NCBI RefSeq assembly: GCF_900163785.1
Contig: NZ_FUKN01000014.1
Coordinates: 607,883-671,882 of the forward strand
DNA from: Psychrobacter sp. JB385
Lineage (GTDB): Bacteria; Pseudomonadota; Gammaproteobacteria; Pseudomonadales; Moraxellaceae
Length of the DNA stretch: 64,000 nucleotides
Direction of reading: 5' to 3'
The position numbers and the translations under genes are program-made. Each line of letters opens with the position of its first letter. The first letter of the stretch is position 1. Positions 38,678 to 48,546 of this stretch are shown here, one piece after another. The notes beneath the pieces are model-generated. The model was not told the DNA's origin, did no database searches, and saw only the letters and a list, made by a program, of their open reading frames with translations.

Positions 38678-39904
38678 ATGGCGTTATCACTACAAAAAGA
38701 TAAGATCCGGTTTTTATTGCTCGAAGGTCTACATGACAATGCGTTAAAAGTATTGGAAGGGGCAGGCTATCATAATATCGAGAACATCAGTCATGCTCTT
38801 GACAAAGATGAGCTCATCGAAAAAATCAAAGATGCCCACTTCATCGGTATTCGTTCGCGTACGCAATTGACACGCGAAGTACTTGAGCATGCGCATAAGC
38901 TGATCGGTATTGGGTGCTTTTGTATTGGTACCAACCAAGTAGATTTGGACGCGGCTCGCGATCTTGGTATTCCCGTCTTTAATGCACCATACTCAAACAC
39001 TCGCTCAGTGGCAGAACTGGTATTGGCCGAAGCCATCATGCTATACCGCGGTATTCCTGAAAAAAATGCGACCGTCCATCGTGGCGGCTGGGGCAAGTCT
39101 GCGGCTAACTCACATGAAGTCCGTGGTAAGACGATCGGTATCGTGGGTTATGGCTCTATCGGCTCGCAATTGTCTGTGCTGGCAGAAAGCTTCGGTATGA
39201 AAGTCATCTATCATGATGCTGTGACCAAATTACCACTTGGTAATGCCGTTCAGGTTGGCAGCTTAGAAGAGCTACTATCAACCGCTGACATCGTGACATT
39301 ACATGTACCTGATTTGCCAAGCACGCGTTATATGATGAAAGCAGAGCAGTTCGCGCAGATGAAAGAAGGCAGCTACTTTATCAATGCCGCACGCGGTACA
39401 TGCGTCGAGATTGATGATCTGGCGGCAGCGCTTGAGTCTGGCAAAGTATTGGGTGCGGCGATTGATGTCTTCCCAAAAGAGCCAAAATCTGCGGACGAAG
39501 AGTTTGAGTCTCCATTACGTAAGTTTGATAATGTGATCTTGACGCCGCATATCGGTGGTTCAACGCAAGAAGCGCAGGCTAATATTGGGTTAGAAGTTGC
39601 TGATAAGTTTGTCAGATACTCTGATCAAGGTGACACGGCAACGGCTGTCAACTTCCCAGAAGTTTCTGTACCGTTCAAAGAAAATTCACATCGCCTGCTT
39701 CATATTCACAAAAACGTACCAGGTGTATTGTCACAGATTAACCGTCTGTTTGCAGAAGCAGGTATCAACATTTTAGCGCAGAGCCTTATGACAGAAGGCG
39801 ATGTAGGTTATCTGGTGATGGATGTTGATTATAACGATTCAGATGCTGCACTCGATCAGTTAAAAGATGTCGAAGAAACGATCCGCGTACGTATCTTGTT
39901 CTAG
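38678..39904 (+). CDS. serA: D-3-phosphoglycerate dehydrogenase
   Basis: First step of serine synthesis: oxidises 3-phosphoglycerate using NAD, and can also reduce 2-oxoglutarate. The 408-residue product has the E. coli-type layout. The NAD fold is GIVGYGSIGSQLSVLA (about 155-170), the catalytic Arg is in FINAARGTCVEID, and the His is in LTPHIGGSTQEAQ. A C-terminal ACT domain (LLHIHKNVPGVLSQINRLF onward) mediates serine feedback in relatives. AGGACAGTTCTCAC precedes the ATG. Confidence 0.96.
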   Translation: MALSLQKDKIRFLLLEGLHDNALKVLEGAGYHNIENISHALDKDELIEKIKDAHFIGIRSRTQLTREVLEHAHKLIGIGCFCIGTNQVDLDAARDLGIPVFNAPYSNTRSVAELVLAEAIMLYRGIPEKNATVHRGGWGKSAANSHEVRGKTIGIVGYGSIGSQLSVLAESFGMKVIYHDAVTKLPLGNAVQVGSLEELLSTADIVTLHVPDLPSTRYMMKAEQFAQMKEGSYFINAARGTCVEIDDLAAALESGKVLGAAIDVFPKEPKSADEEFESPLRKFDNVILTPHIGGSTQEAQANIGLEVADKFVRYSDQGDTATAVNFPEVSVPFKENSHRLLHIHKNVPGVLSQINRLFAEAGINILAQSLMTEGDVGYLVMDVDYNDSDAALDQLKDVEETIRVRILF

Positions 39905-39939
39905 ACCGTATTCGTTCTTAATCTTCGTCGTGTATAAAC

Positions 39940-39978
39940 AAATAGCAGATTCTCTTAATGAGAGTCTGCTATTTTTTT
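39940..39978 (+). terminator. Terminator of serA
   Basis: Stem AAATAGCAGA-TCTC / GAGA-TCTGCTATTT followed by seven T, 35 nt after the stop. Confidence 0.9.
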
Positions 39979-40017
39979 GCCAAAACTGCCATCAGTGGTA
40001 AAAATAAATATTTCGGT

Positions 40018-40051
40018 CAAAAAAAGCCTCAATCAACGTATTGATTGAGGC
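40018..40051 (-). terminator. Terminator of trhO
   Basis: Perfect stem GCCTCAATCAA / TTGATTGAGGC, loop of 4 nt, followed on the minus strand by a run of T. It lies 27 nt after the trhO stop. Confidence 0.9.
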
Positions 40052-40077
40052 ATTCTTTCGTTCAATGAGAAGGATGT

Positions 40078-41151
40078 TTATTCAGCTTTGGCTTTTTCGT
40101 CTGCTTCTGCTTGACGACGCGCTTCAATCTTAGCGGCTTTGCGTTTTTCTATGACATCCATGACATCGCTACCGATGTGAGCTTCGCCGCGTTTTTGTGC
40201 CAACTGCATTTGATGCTCACGCTCGCGGAATCGAGCTTTTTGCTCATCCGTTGCCTTGTCGATGCAATGCGGGCATGACTCGCCTTTGATGTAGGCGGGG
40301 CTTTGCATATCATCAGCCGTAATAGGCATACGGCAGGCAAAACACTGCTCATAACTGCCTTTTTCTAAGTTGTGATTGACCGACACACGATTGTCAAACA
40401 CAAAGCAATCGCCTTGCCACATTGATTCGCTGACAGGGACTTCTTCTAAATACTTTAAGATGCCACCTTCTAAATGATAGACTTCTTCAAATCCTTGCTC
40501 ACGCATATACGCGGTCGATTTTTCACAGCGAATGCCGCCTGTACAGAACATCGCAACCTTTTTATGCTTGGCTGGGTCCATCTCTTTGGCGACGTATTCT
40601 GGAAACTCACGGAATGTTTCCGTATTTGGGTTGACCGCATTTTGAAACGTGCCGATTTTTACTTCATAATCGTTTCGTGTATCAATAAGGATAACATCTG
40701 GGTCTGAAATCAGAGCATTCCACTCGCTAGGTTTGACATAACGACCAACGGATTGTAGCGGATCAATGTTCTCTACGCCCATGGTCACGATTTCTTTTTT
40801 GAGTTTCACTTTTGTGCGATAAAAAGGCTGAGCATCAGTATAAGACTCTTTAAAGGTAAAGCTGCCAATAGCTTCGATGCTACGCAGGTACTCAAGGACA
40901 TTATCAATGCCTTGACGTGTGCCAGAAATCGTACCGTTGATGCCTTCGCTTGCGATAAGTAATGTACCTTTAACATCATTATCAAGCATAGTATTTAAAA
41001 TTGGCTCACGATATTGCTCAAAATCGGCAAAGCGTGTGAACTTATAAAGGGCAGCTACAACGATATTATTGGTGAGACTATCGTAGGCGGGAGCCGACTT
41101 GTCATTAGTTGTGGTGCTTTCTTGGATATTACTATTTTGAGTGGTGCTCAT
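40078..41151 (-). CDS. trhO: tRNA uridine(34) hydroxylase (rhodanese-domain)
   Basis: Oxygen-dependent tRNA U34 hydroxylase of the YceA/TrhO family, on the way to 5-carboxymethoxyuridine. The start is 41151 with CAGGAG before the ATG; the longer frame lacks a site. The product has 357 residues. The N-terminal acylphosphatase-like part includes [17 protein letters not shown]. The rhodanese domain carries the active cysteine in [20 protein letters not shown]-terminal Cys-rich part reads CFACRMPI and SCPHCIDKA. The basic tail is extended. Confidence 0.93.
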   Translation of the reverse strand: MSTTQNSNIQESTTTNDKSAPAYDSLTNNIVVAALYKFTRFADFEQYREPILNTMLDNDVKGTLLIASEGINGTISGTRQGIDNVLEYLRSIEAIGSFTFKESYTDAQPFYRTKVKLKKEIVTMGVENIDPLQSVGRYVKPSEWNALISDPDVILIDTRNDYEVKIGTFQNAVNPNTETFREFPEYVAKEMDPAKHKKVAMFCTGGIRCEKSTAYMREQGFEEVYHLEGGILKYLEEVPVSESMWQGDCFVFDNRVSVNHNLEKGSYEQCFACRMPITADDMQSPAYIKGESCPHCIDKATDEQKARFREREHQMQLAQKRGEAHIGSDVMDVIEKRKAAKIEARRQAEADEKAKAE

Positions 41152-41400
41152 GTTTTTCTCCTGCTGGCTGGGTCGCAAACCCAGTGCAATACGTTAAGTC
41201 TTTTGAAGTGATAAAAACATTGGCGTAATTGTGGATTTGACCAATGCGCGCGTAGTGTAGCAAATTTTGGGTAGTTTTTATAGGGAAAAATCTAGATCAT
41301 CATGAGGACAAAAGATTTGAATTAGTTTCAGTATCTCGATAATCTCACTCAATTAGCTTTAATAATTTGAATATAGTACTAACTATTAGAGGAAAGGACT

Positions 41401-42240
41401 TTGAATGATAATGAAAAGCCGCTGTGGATGTATTTCGTTATATTAATGTTATTTATGCTGCCAGCTGTGTTTGTAGCTGGAGTAGTAACTGGAAGTAATG
41501 CAGAAATTCCTAGAGAGCAGGCTGGAGTTTATATTTCATCGGCAGTAAGTGCTATTGCTACTATGATAATTGCAATCTTGACTATTATTTTGGCTATAGA
41601 AACTTGGCGCCTTAGAAGAAACCAAGACACCCAGATATATGATAATCGCAAAGAAGCAATAAAGCCTTATGTAGAAATATCTTTAGAGTCTTCATTCGTG
41701 GGTTTTCAGTTTATGATTTTACGAGTAGAAAACGTAGGAAGAGGAATGGCTAAAGATATATCATTTAAACTTGTATCAGATAAAAATGAGCTTACTAGAA
41801 GTGAAATAAAAATCGTCAATGAGTTAGATAGACTGAGCTTTTTCAAAAATAACTTAAGTGTGCTAGGAGTTAATAAATCAAAAAAGAGCTTCTTATTCAG
41901 TTTTATCGATATGACAGGCGAATTTGGATCTGAAGTTTTTGACACTAAACTGTTATTCAATATTAATTTTTCCGATGTTGAAGGTAATAATTATACAAAT
42001 AATGCAATAATAGACCTGTCGGAGTATAAAGGCATAACTGAGCTGGGTAGCGGTAACCCAGCTTACCGTACTTCAAAGGAGTTGGAGAAAATTAGAAAAA
42101 TTTTGAGCTCTGTTGTAGATAGTAATAAAAAAATTAATGTAGACTCTTATTCAGAAAATGATAGAGACGAGGAAAGAAAAAGAAACGAAAGTAAGTATGC
42201 GGAAGTTCTTGAAGAAAAACGAGATAAAGATAATTTATAA
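41401..42240 (+). CDS. Hypothetical membrane protein, AT-rich orphan
   Basis: A 279-residue protein I do not recognise. Two TM helices lie near the N-terminus (MYFVILMLFMLPAVFVAGVV and SAVSAIATMIIAILTIILAIE). A soluble domain of beta character follows and a highly charged C-terminal tail ends it. The start codon is probably TTG (AGGAAAGGA just upstream). Base composition is clearly lower in GC than its neighbours, with many AGA arginine and ATA isoleucine codons, which are rare elsewhere in the window. This fits recent horizontal transfer. No mobility gene flanks it. The layout resembles small membrane proteins of unknown role that accompany defence or stress loci, but I have no family match. 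Confidence 0.75.
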   Translation: MNDNEKPLWMYFVILMLFMLPAVFVAGVVTGSNAEIPREQAGVYISSAVSAIATMIIAILTIILAIETWRLRRNQDTQIYDNRKEAIKPYVEISLESSFVGFQFMILRVENVGRGMAKDISFKLVSDKNELTRSEIKIVNELDRLSFFKNNLSVLGVNKSKKSFLFSFIDMTGEFGSEVFDTKLLFNINFSDVEGNNYTNNAIIDLSEYKGITELGSGNPAYRTSKELEKIRKILSSVVDSNKKINVDSYSENDRDEERKRNESKYAEVLEEKRDKDNL

Positions 42241-42262
42241 ATTTTAATTTTCTTTGAACAAT

Positions 42263-42293
42263 AAAAAATCCAGCTCAAAGGCTGGATTTTTTT
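42263..42293. terminator. Bidirectional terminator between the orphan and Sel1 genes
   Basis: Stem AAAAATCCAGC / GCTGGATTTTT with a 6-nt loop, A and T runs on both sides, between convergent genes. Confidence 0.9.
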
Positions 42294-42319
42294 ATCATTA
42301 GCTTAATGATATTTAAAGT

Positions 42320-42901
42320 TTACTTACTCTGGAACCACGTATCTGCTTTGCTGCGAGCACTAGCGATATCAGCGCTTGATAAGTTCAATGCCAACTGACC
42401 GATTTTGCCGCGTGCTTTGGTACGGACTTTTTCGTCTAGCATGCCATCACGGGCAGCCAAGTCGTACCATTTATAAGCATCAACCAAATTCTTTTGCTTT
42501 TCATCTAACAAGGCAAGCGTGTAGCTGGCACGGTTGTCACCGCGCATGGCTGCTTTTTCTAGCCAAATGCGAGCTTGTTGTAGGTTTGGTTGAACCCCTT
42601 CGCCGCGCAAGTACATGATGGCAAGATTCAACTGAGCAGGGGCAACACCTTGGTTTGCTGCTTTGGTGTACCACTGGATGGCTTGTTGCGTGTTTTGGGC
42701 AATACCTTGGCCTTTTTGTAGGCGTTTGGCCAAATAAAACTGAGCATGATTATTACCTTGAGCAGCGCTGGCAGACAGCTCACTGACAGGCATTAGCTCA
42801 AAACGTGAGGTATCAAGTGGCACGTTTGATATTAACTCAGCGTTTGCAATACCCGCACAAGAAAACAACGCGGTAAATAACGCAGCTTTTAATAATTTCA
42901 T
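42320..42901 (-). CDS. Secreted Sel1-repeat (TPR-like) protein
   Basis: A 193-residue protein with a clear signal peptide (MKLLKAALFTALFSCAGIANA, cleavage after ANA). Sel1-like repeats follow at about 47-140 (AQFYLAKRLQKGQGI, AIQWYTKAANQGVAPAQLNLA, IMYLRGEGVQPNLQQA and so on). It probably binds a partner protein in the periplasm. No lipobox is present. GGAGCTGCT precedes the ATG. Function unknown. Confidence 0.88.
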   Translation of the reverse strand: MKLLKAALFTALFSCAGIANAELISNVPLDTSRFELMPVSELSASAAQGNNHAQFYLAKRLQKGQGIAQNTQQAIQWYTKAANQGVAPAQLNLAIMYLRGEGVQPNLQQARIWLEKAAMRGDNRASYTLALLDEKQKNLVDAYKWYDLAARDGMLDEKVRTKARGKIGQLALNLSSADIASARSKADTWFQSK

Positions 42902-43293
42902 AGCAGCTCCAATAATAGGCAGTTAATAAGCAAAAGAAAAAGTTGTACCGCTGAATTGCGTTCAGCGGCAGTAACAATTAGGTGAAATCTTGCAGTATCA
43001 ACTTACCTAATCATTAGCAATATAATTCATCATGGTAGTGTTGCAATAAACCGACCTTGGACCCATAAATAGTCGCCGTAGCGGTGCTGCTGACACTATT
43101 TCGCTAGCTTAACACCCAAACTTACGAAACTCAAATACTAATTACACGATTTAATTCCTATCTATACCTGTTTGACCCTAATAAAATCATAGAGTTACTT
43201 GATTGTAATAATACAACCAAACTTTATTAAGGTTAAGAATTGTACGTATAAGATTTCTTATCGCTCTCAATAATATTTACTAACGGACTGTCA
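42902..43293. other. Spacer between the Sel1 gene and metW
   Basis: About 390 bp of AT-rich sequence with the Sel1-gene promoter region and the metW 3' flank. No gene, terminator or RNA is recognised. Confidence 0.4.
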
Positions 43294-43911
43294 CTATTCT
43301 AGCTTTTGTTTGGTGACGCGATAGATGGCCACATCTGCTAATAAATTGGGCGCTCGTCGTATCAAGGTTTTCATTAATGGCGTATGTCCTTTTTCAGAAT
43401 CACTGACCGCAAAGCGATTGATGATATGAATATCGTGTTGCGCGCACAGTTGCTCAAAATCTTTGAAGGTACACAGATGAATGTTTGGTGTGTTATACCA
43501 TTCGTAAGGCAGCGCTTCTGAAACAGGCATCAGGCCTTTTAAACCCAAGTGCAGGCGGTTTTGCCAGTGGGCAAAGTTTGGAAAAGTAATCACAGCTTCG
43601 CGAGCAACGCGTAGCATGTCGAGCAACAAGACATCAGGTGCTTTGACTGCCTGTAGCGCTCGTGCCATCACAACTGTGTCAAAGCTATTGTCAGCGAAAC
43701 GCGCTAGACCATCATTGAGATCTTGTTCAATAATAGATAGGCCTTTTGCAATGCCGTCATTGATTTTTTCTTCATCAATTTCAAGTCCGTAGCCCGTCAC
43801 CCCGCGATGTTGTTGTAAATGTGCGAGCAGCTCACCGTTACCACAGCCCAAATCTAGCACATGCGACTGCGGCGCAATCCAGCGCTCAGCCAGTTGATGA
43901 TCCATTCTCAT
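43294..43911 (-). CDS. metW: Methionine biosynthesis protein MetW
   Basis: A 205-residue methyltransferase-fold protein with the SAM motif [16 protein letters not shown]. It is characteristically coupled to metX; the metX stop and metW ATG overlap by 4 nt (ATGA), with AGGAGCACGCTC upstream. In relatives MetW supports homoserine O-acyltransferase activity. The methyltransferase reaction itself is uncertain. Confidence 0.93.
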   Translation of the reverse strand: MRMDHQLAERWIAPQSHVLDLGCGNGELLAHLQQHRGVTGYGLEIDEEKINDGIAKGLSIIEQDLNDGLARFADNSFDTVVMARALQAVKAPDVLLLDMLRVAREAVITFPNFAHWQNRLHLGLKGLMPVSEALPYEWYNTPNIHLCTFKDFEQLCAQHDIHIINRFAVSDSEKGHTPLMKTLIRRAPNLLADVAIYRVTKQKLE

Positions 43912-45356
43912 GAGCGTGCTCCTGTGGGTTGCTGGCGGGTGTTTTTTGGCTGGCGCTCTGCGATGAATGGCGCAGTTAAAAACCCTCTGACGGCGCCCAT
44001 ATATCGCGGAATATCGAATAAAAACGAGTCATGACCGTGCGGCGCGTCAACATTGATGTAGTTGACGGGTTTGCCCGTTGCCATTAAGGCATCAACAATT
44101 TCTTGCGAGCGCTCTGGAGCAAAACGCCAATCAGTGGTAAAGGACACCACCAAGTATTGGCATTGTGTGTGGGCAAATGCTGCTTTGAGCGCCGTTAGCT
44201 CTTGTTGACGGTTGTGTTCATTATTACTGATAACGGCTAAGTCGTCTTCTAGCTCAATTTGAGTGGCTGTTTTGGCTGCTTCGACTGATGCACCAATTGA
44301 GTCTTCAAGTTCTGCGACTGGTTCTGTCGTTTCTGTAGACGGTGCTGAAGGACAATCAGATGTTAAATAACCACGCGTTGGATCAAAATAGTCTAGCGCT
44401 TTGGTCATGAGCAAATACGTATTGGCATCAAAGTTTTCGCTAAAACGCTCACCTTGATAGCGCAGATAGCTCTCAACTTGGAACTCAACATCGTAGCCAT
44501 ACATAAATTTACCAGACTTCAGGTCACGACCGAATTTGGCTTTCATGGCATCATCAGTGAGATAGGTAATATGACCCACCATGCGTGCCAAGATTAGGCC
44601 GCGACGAGGATAAGTCCCTGCCTGTAAATAGCGCCCATTCTTAAAGTCAGGATCAGAGAGAATGGACTGACGCGCCACTTCATTGAAGGCGATGTTTTGT
44701 GCTGATAACTTGGGCGTACTGGCAATGACCACGCAGCGCTTGAGTCTGTCTGGATAATCTACTGACCACTGAAGCGCTTGCATGCCGCCCATCGAGCCGC
44801 CAACGACAGCATGCCAGACATCAATACCAAGACGGTCTGAGAGAATGGCTTGAGTTTTTACCCAGTCTTTAATAGTGACCAAAGGAAAGTCAGGGCCGTA
44901 TACTTGAGACTCGCTATGCTCACTTGTATCGTCATCTGCATGAACGCTGTCTGGGTTGATGGTGGTTGGTCCAGTAGAGCCAAAGCAGCTGCCAATATTG
45001 TTGACACAGACCACATAAAATTGATTGGTGTCGATGGCCTTATTAGGGCCAATCATGTTATCCCACCAACCCGCTTTTTTATCATCGCTACTATGAAAAC
45101 CCGCGGCGTGATGGCTGCCTGATAGGGCATGGCAAATAAGCACGGCATTTGATTTGTCGCTATTGAGCGTACCATAGGTTTCGACGATCAGATCGAATGA
45201 GGGCAATGTCCGATTACACTCTAATGTTAGCGGCTCAGCAAAATGAAAAATCTTGGGCGTGACGATACCTACAGAGCCTACAGAATCAACCGCATCAGTT
45301 GAAGGGACTGCCTCTTTAGGAATAAGGTCACTGGTACTATCAGGGCGTGCGTTCAA
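43908..45356 (-). CDS. metX: Homoserine O-acyltransferase MetX
   Basis: Alpha/beta-hydrolase enzyme that activates homoserine for methionine synthesis. The nucleophile is Ser in [14 protein letters not shown], with Asp in [11 protein letters not shown] and His in [19 protein letters not shown] matches the oxyanion region. No ATG precedes the conserved core. I choose the TTG at 45356 because GAGG sits five nt before it; a TTG at 45377 is the alternative. The product is long because of an acidic insert of about 54 residues (44202-44363) and a smaller one near 44900. Acetyl or succinyl specificity cannot be told. Overlaps metW. Confidence 0.9.
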   Translation of the reverse strand: MNARPDSTSDLIPKEAVPSTDAVDSVGSVGIVTPKIFHFAEPLTLECNRTLPSFDLIVETYGTLNSDKSNAVLICHALSGSHHAAGFHSSDDKKAGWWDNMIGPNKAIDTNQFYVVCVNNIGSCFGSTGPTTINPDSVHADDDTSEHSESQVYGPDFPLVTIKDWVKTQAILSDRLGIDVWHAVVGGSMGGMQALQWSVDYPDRLKRCVVIASTPKLSAQNIAFNEVARQSILSDPDFKNGRYLQAGTYPRRGLILARMVGHITYLTDDAMKAKFGRDLKSGKFMYGYDVEFQVESYLRYQGERFSENFDANTYLLMTKALDYFDPTRGYLTSDCPSAPSTETTEPVAELEDSIGASVEAAKTATQIELEDDLAVISNNEHNRQQELTALKAAFAHTQCQYLVVSFTTDWRFAPERSQEIVDALMATGKPVNYINVDAPHGHDSFLFDIPRYMGAVRGFLTAPFIAERQPKNTRQQPTGARS

Positions 45357-45481
45357 AGCTACCTCGCAAGACAACAATCATCAATAAAATAAAAATGGCA
45401 AGATGTCGACAGATTGTTTGACCGACATTGTTATTACCTATAGTCAGTTCTAAATAAATCGATACGTTAATAGCGACGTAC

Positions 45482-45543
45482 GACTGGGATAAATTTTTTG
45501 TAGCCTCTGTATTAATAGCAAGCAAGGAAAATTGATACAAGTC
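45482..45543. repeat. Palindromic intergenic repeat, copy 3 (inverted)
   Basis: Arms GACTGGGATAAATTTT (45482-45497) and AAAATTGATACAAGTC (45528-45543) pair imperfectly. The reversed core reads CCTTGCTTGCTATTAATA then CAGAGGCTACAA, sharing both ends with copies 1 and 2. Confidence 0.7.
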
Positions 45544-45747
45544 TTACTCTATCGTTTTTAAAATGAATCGACTATATACTGTATTTTTGCTCATAGTTTT
45601 CATTACTACAGGCTTGCCTATTGTATGGTGATGCGCATATGAGTACAACCTTCATGCAGCTTTTCGAGCTGAGTTTTTATAGTGGCAGAATAATGCAAGT
45701 GAAAAGGGTATGATCAAGCACTGAGTATCAAATTGTGTCAGCGCACT

Positions 45748-45775
45748 TTTACCCTGCGTGATTAATAGATAAAAT
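45748..45775 (+). promoter_or_regulatory. Possible hemH promoter
   Basis: TTTACC at 45748-45753, 16-nt spacer, TAAAAT at 45770-45775, about 105 nt upstream of hemH. Confidence 0.35.
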
Positions 45776-45881
45776 GCTACACTTGCATGGCGTTGGTTTA
45801 ATACTGACTTAATAATCTGTTATCGACTTACTTTGCCTATCATCTCGTATTTTTTAATTAACCTCATAAAATAGTGCTGCT

Positions 45882-46901
45882 ATGAAACCTGAACTGCCTC
45901 CACGTATTGCTGTCCTATTAGTTAACCTTGGTACACCAGATGAGCCGACCGCGCCTGCGGTACGTCGTTATCTCAAACAGTTTTTGTCAGACCCTCGTGT
46001 GATTGAAATCCCAAAGTTTTTATGGGCGATTATTCTGAACCTATTTGTTTTGCCCAGTCGCCCTAAACGCGTCGCAAAGGCTTATGCCAGTATTTGGGAA
46101 GGGGATTCGCCGATTCGTAAGATTCTAAAGAGCCAAGTTGAGCAGTTAGAGCCGCGCTTGGCCAATAGCGTTGCGCCCTTTCGCGTGTCGGTACATCCTG
46201 CCATGAGTTATGGCAACCCAGGTTTGCCAGATGTGATGGATACGCTACGTAGCGAGGGCGTTGATCATTTTGTCGTCTTGCCTTTATTTCCGCAGTACTC
46301 TGCATCGTCGGGCGGTGCGGTATATGATGCGCTGACCAAATGGACACTTAAGCAGCGCAATCTGCCCAATTATACGATCGTTAAAGATTATTTTGCCCAT
46401 CCGCTATATATTCAAGCATTGGCAGACTCGATACGTCGGTTTCAAGCAGAACATGGCAAGCCTGAAAAGCTGATGTTTAGCTTTCATGGTATTCCGCAGC
46501 CTTATGCTGACAAAGGCGATCCGTATCCTAGTCGTTGTAAATGTACGGCAGCGCAAGTGGCGCAGGCACTGGGTCTACAAGCAGATGAATGGATTATCAG
46601 CTTTCAATCACGATTTGGCAAACAAGAATGGGTGAAGCCTTATACCGACGTGGTGTTAGAGGATTGGGGTAAGTCAGGTGTGCGCTCAGTGCAAGTGATC
46701 AGTCCTGCGTTTTCAGCCGATTGTTTAGAAACACTAGAAGAGCTGGCGATTGAAAACCGCGATAATTTTTTGAATGCGGGCGGGCAAGAGTATCATTATA
46801 TTCCAGCACTGAACTTGGATGAGGCGCATATAGATTTGCTTGAAGCCCTAAGTGCGCCATTGGTTAAAGGTTGGGCGGGCACCTTGGACGGTTGGGCGTA
46901 A
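45882..46901 (+). CDS. hemH: Ferrochelatase
   Basis: Inserts ferrous iron into protoporphyrin IX, the last step of protoheme synthesis. The 339-residue product starts with the conserved [20 protein letters not shown]. The active-site His is in [17 protein letters not shown], the acidic residue in [15 protein letters not shown], and [14 protein letters not shown] is also diagnostic. The ribosome-binding site is weak. It is divergent from metX. Confidence 0.96.
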   Translation: MKPELPPRIAVLLVNLGTPDEPTAPAVRRYLKQFLSDPRVIEIPKFLWAIILNLFVLPSRPKRVAKAYASIWEGDSPIRKILKSQVEQLEPRLANSVAPFRVSVHPAMSYGNPGLPDVMDTLRSEGVDHFVVLPLFPQYSASSGGAVYDALTKWTLKQRNLPNYTIVKDYFAHPLYIQALADSIRRFQAEHGKPEKLMFSFHGIPQPYADKGDPYPSRCKCTAAQVAQALGLQADEWIISFQSRFGKQEWVKPYTDVVLEDWGKSGVRSVQVISPAFSADCLETLEELAIENRDNFLNAGGQEYHYIPALNLDEAHIDLLEALSAPLVKGWAGTLDGWA

Positions 46902-46930
46902 ACAAATCAGTAGATATAAAGATAATGAGT

Positions 46931-46977
46931 AAAAATGCCGATTCTGTTTAAGGGTCGGTATTTTTTTGCCTAAAGAA
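46931..46977 (+). terminator. Terminator of hemH
   Basis: Imperfect stem AAAAATGCCGA / TCGGTATTTTT followed by a T run, 30 nt after the stop. Confidence 0.75.
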
Positions 46978-47072
46978 TTTTTATTTAAATAGGTATAGCG
47001 AAATAAAGTTGAGATTGTTATCAGCAATGTGCAAAACTGTGACCATATTTATGGTTTGTTTTGAGGATTCAT

Positions 47073-47915
47073 ATGACTATCTCTAGTGATTCACCCAATA
47101 CGGTCTCGCTACAAAAGAACAATGCGTTGCCCCCAGAGTTACCGCCAGTAGATGACTATGGTAATCTATTGCCACAGCTATTAGCTGAGCCTAGATCTTG
47201 CGATGCTGGCTGGGGTGTTAGCTGGATCACCAATGCCTTTGCGCTCTTCAAAGAGCAGTTTTTATTATGGATAGGGATTGGTGTGGTCTACATGATCATC
47301 ATGGCGGTCACAAGCGCTATCCCTATTATCAATCTGGTTTTTTCTATTGTTTCTTTTGTTTTTTTAGGTGGCATTATAAAAGGCTGCGCGGCGCAAGCGA
47401 GCGGTAAAGCGCTGAGATTCGATCATCTTTTCTCAGCATTTAGTACACATTTAAAGCCATTGATAATCTTGTTCTTATTGTATATTGTCGCAATCATCAT
47501 TGCGATTATACCTGTCGGTATTGTCTTCGTTATCGCTCATATGCTGAGCAGCGCAGGCAGTATCAATGTAGCAGCTGACCAAATCAGTAGTGGTACAATC
47601 ATCGCTCTCGTCTTGGCATCATTATTCGCCATACTCTTGTTTCTTTCTTTGGTAATGGCTGTCTGGTTTGCTCCCGCCTTAATCGTGTTACACAATATTC
47701 GGCCTACTGAGGCAATGAAAATGAGTATCAAAGGGTCTTTGAAAAACGTTTGGCCTCTGTTTATTTTCTTTTTGGTAGGGCCGATCATCGCGCTGCTGGT
47801 TTTTGTATTTACATTAGGAATAGGACTACTGGCATTAGTCCCAATCGGTATGATTACCTATTACACAAGCTATCGCGATATTTGGACCGACCAGCCTTTA
47901 TCAGCGATGCGTTGA
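47073..47915 (+). CDS. BPSS1780-like integral membrane protein
   Basis: About 280 residues; the start is the ATG at 47073 with GAGGATTCAT upstream, while the longer frame uses TTG. A proline-rich cytoplasmic N-terminus precedes the signature GWGVSWITNAFALFKEQFLL and about six TM helices. The layout matches a family called BPSS1780-like, with no known function. It ends at a bidirectional terminator facing the acidic protein gene. Confidence 0.75.
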   Translation: MTISSDSPNTVSLQKNNALPPELPPVDDYGNLLPQLLAEPRSCDAGWGVSWITNAFALFKEQFLLWIGIGVVYMIIMAVTSAIPIINLVFSIVSFVFLGGIIKGCAAQASGKALRFDHLFSAFSTHLKPLIILFLLYIVAIIIAIIPVGIVFVIAHMLSSAGSINVAADQISSGTIIALVLASLFAILLFLSLVMAVWFAPALIVLHNIRPTEAMKMSIKGSLKNVWPLFIFFLVGPIIALLVFVFTLGIGLLALVPIGMITYYTSYRDIWTDQPLSAMR

Positions 47916-47957
47916 TCATACGATATATAGTGAGATTAAGACCTTTTTTATACACCA

Positions 47958-47994
47958 CAAAAAAGCCTGCTTTGTTTTATAAAGCAGGCTTTTT
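47958..47994. terminator. Bidirectional terminator
   Basis: Perfect stem AAAAAAGCCTGCTTT / AAAGCAGGCTTTTT with a 7-nt loop between convergent genes. Confidence 0.92.
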
Positions 47995-48028
47995 GGATTC
48001 ATAAGCAGATCAAACATTTTATCTGTTT

Positions 48029-48376
48029 TTAAAAGTCATCATCATTACTGCGCTCTGCCGCTTCTCTATCTGCAATATCCATGGTATTAGGATAATGGCT
48101 GTCATCGAGATTGTCTTGTACCAATAGCTCATCGACACGTGATTCATCAAGGTTCTGGCGATGCATAGGCGTCAAACCTTGCGTCGCGTCCGTGCCCACT
48201 TCTGAGTTGTCAAACCCAGCACTGTTATCAATCACATCATCATTATCAATCGTGTGTAGCATTGGATTGTCTAAATCGACCAGCTGATTGTCCTGATCGT
48301 CAGTGTCATTACTGCTAGTTGTGTTGCCGTCAATATGATCCATATTTTCTGGTAATGGGGTTTTTGAGTTTTCCAT
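48029..48376 (-). CDS. Small acidic hypothetical protein
   Basis: A 115-residue, Asp/Asn-rich and probably disordered protein starting MENSKTPLPEN, with AAGGAAGTTTCC before its ATG at 48376. The longer frame has no site. No domain is recognised; segments such as LDNPMLHTIDNDDVIDN are low-complexity. The good ribosome-binding site and its own convergent terminator support it as a real gene. Confidence 0.65.
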   Translation of the reverse strand: MENSKTPLPENMDHIDGNTTSSNDTDDQDNQLVDLDNPMLHTIDNDDVIDNSAGFDNSEVGTDATQGLTPMHRQNLDESRVDELLVQDNLDDSHYPNTMDIADREAAERSNDDDF

Positions 48377-48546
48377 GGAAACTTCCTTATTATTATTAAT
48401 TGAAATAGGTATTGATTGGAAATAGATGGTTTTGTTTATCAAGGGTAGTTTGACGGGTTATGATGATGGCGAATAGTGGTAAGGTGTCACAGCATGTTCA
48501 AAAAATGTAAGACAGCCAAATAGTCAAACAACCAACAAGGTCCGAT

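Larger units (their letters stand above)
45357..45881. other. metX / hemH divergent intergenic region
   Basis: A 525-bp spacer with the third palindromic repeat copy (45482-45543) near metX and a likely hemH promoter further on. No gene is seen. Confidence 0.5.

Noticed and set aside
45340..45540. 66-residue minus-strand frame
   Set aside because: Overlaps repeat copy 3 and the metX start; no domain or ribosome-binding site.
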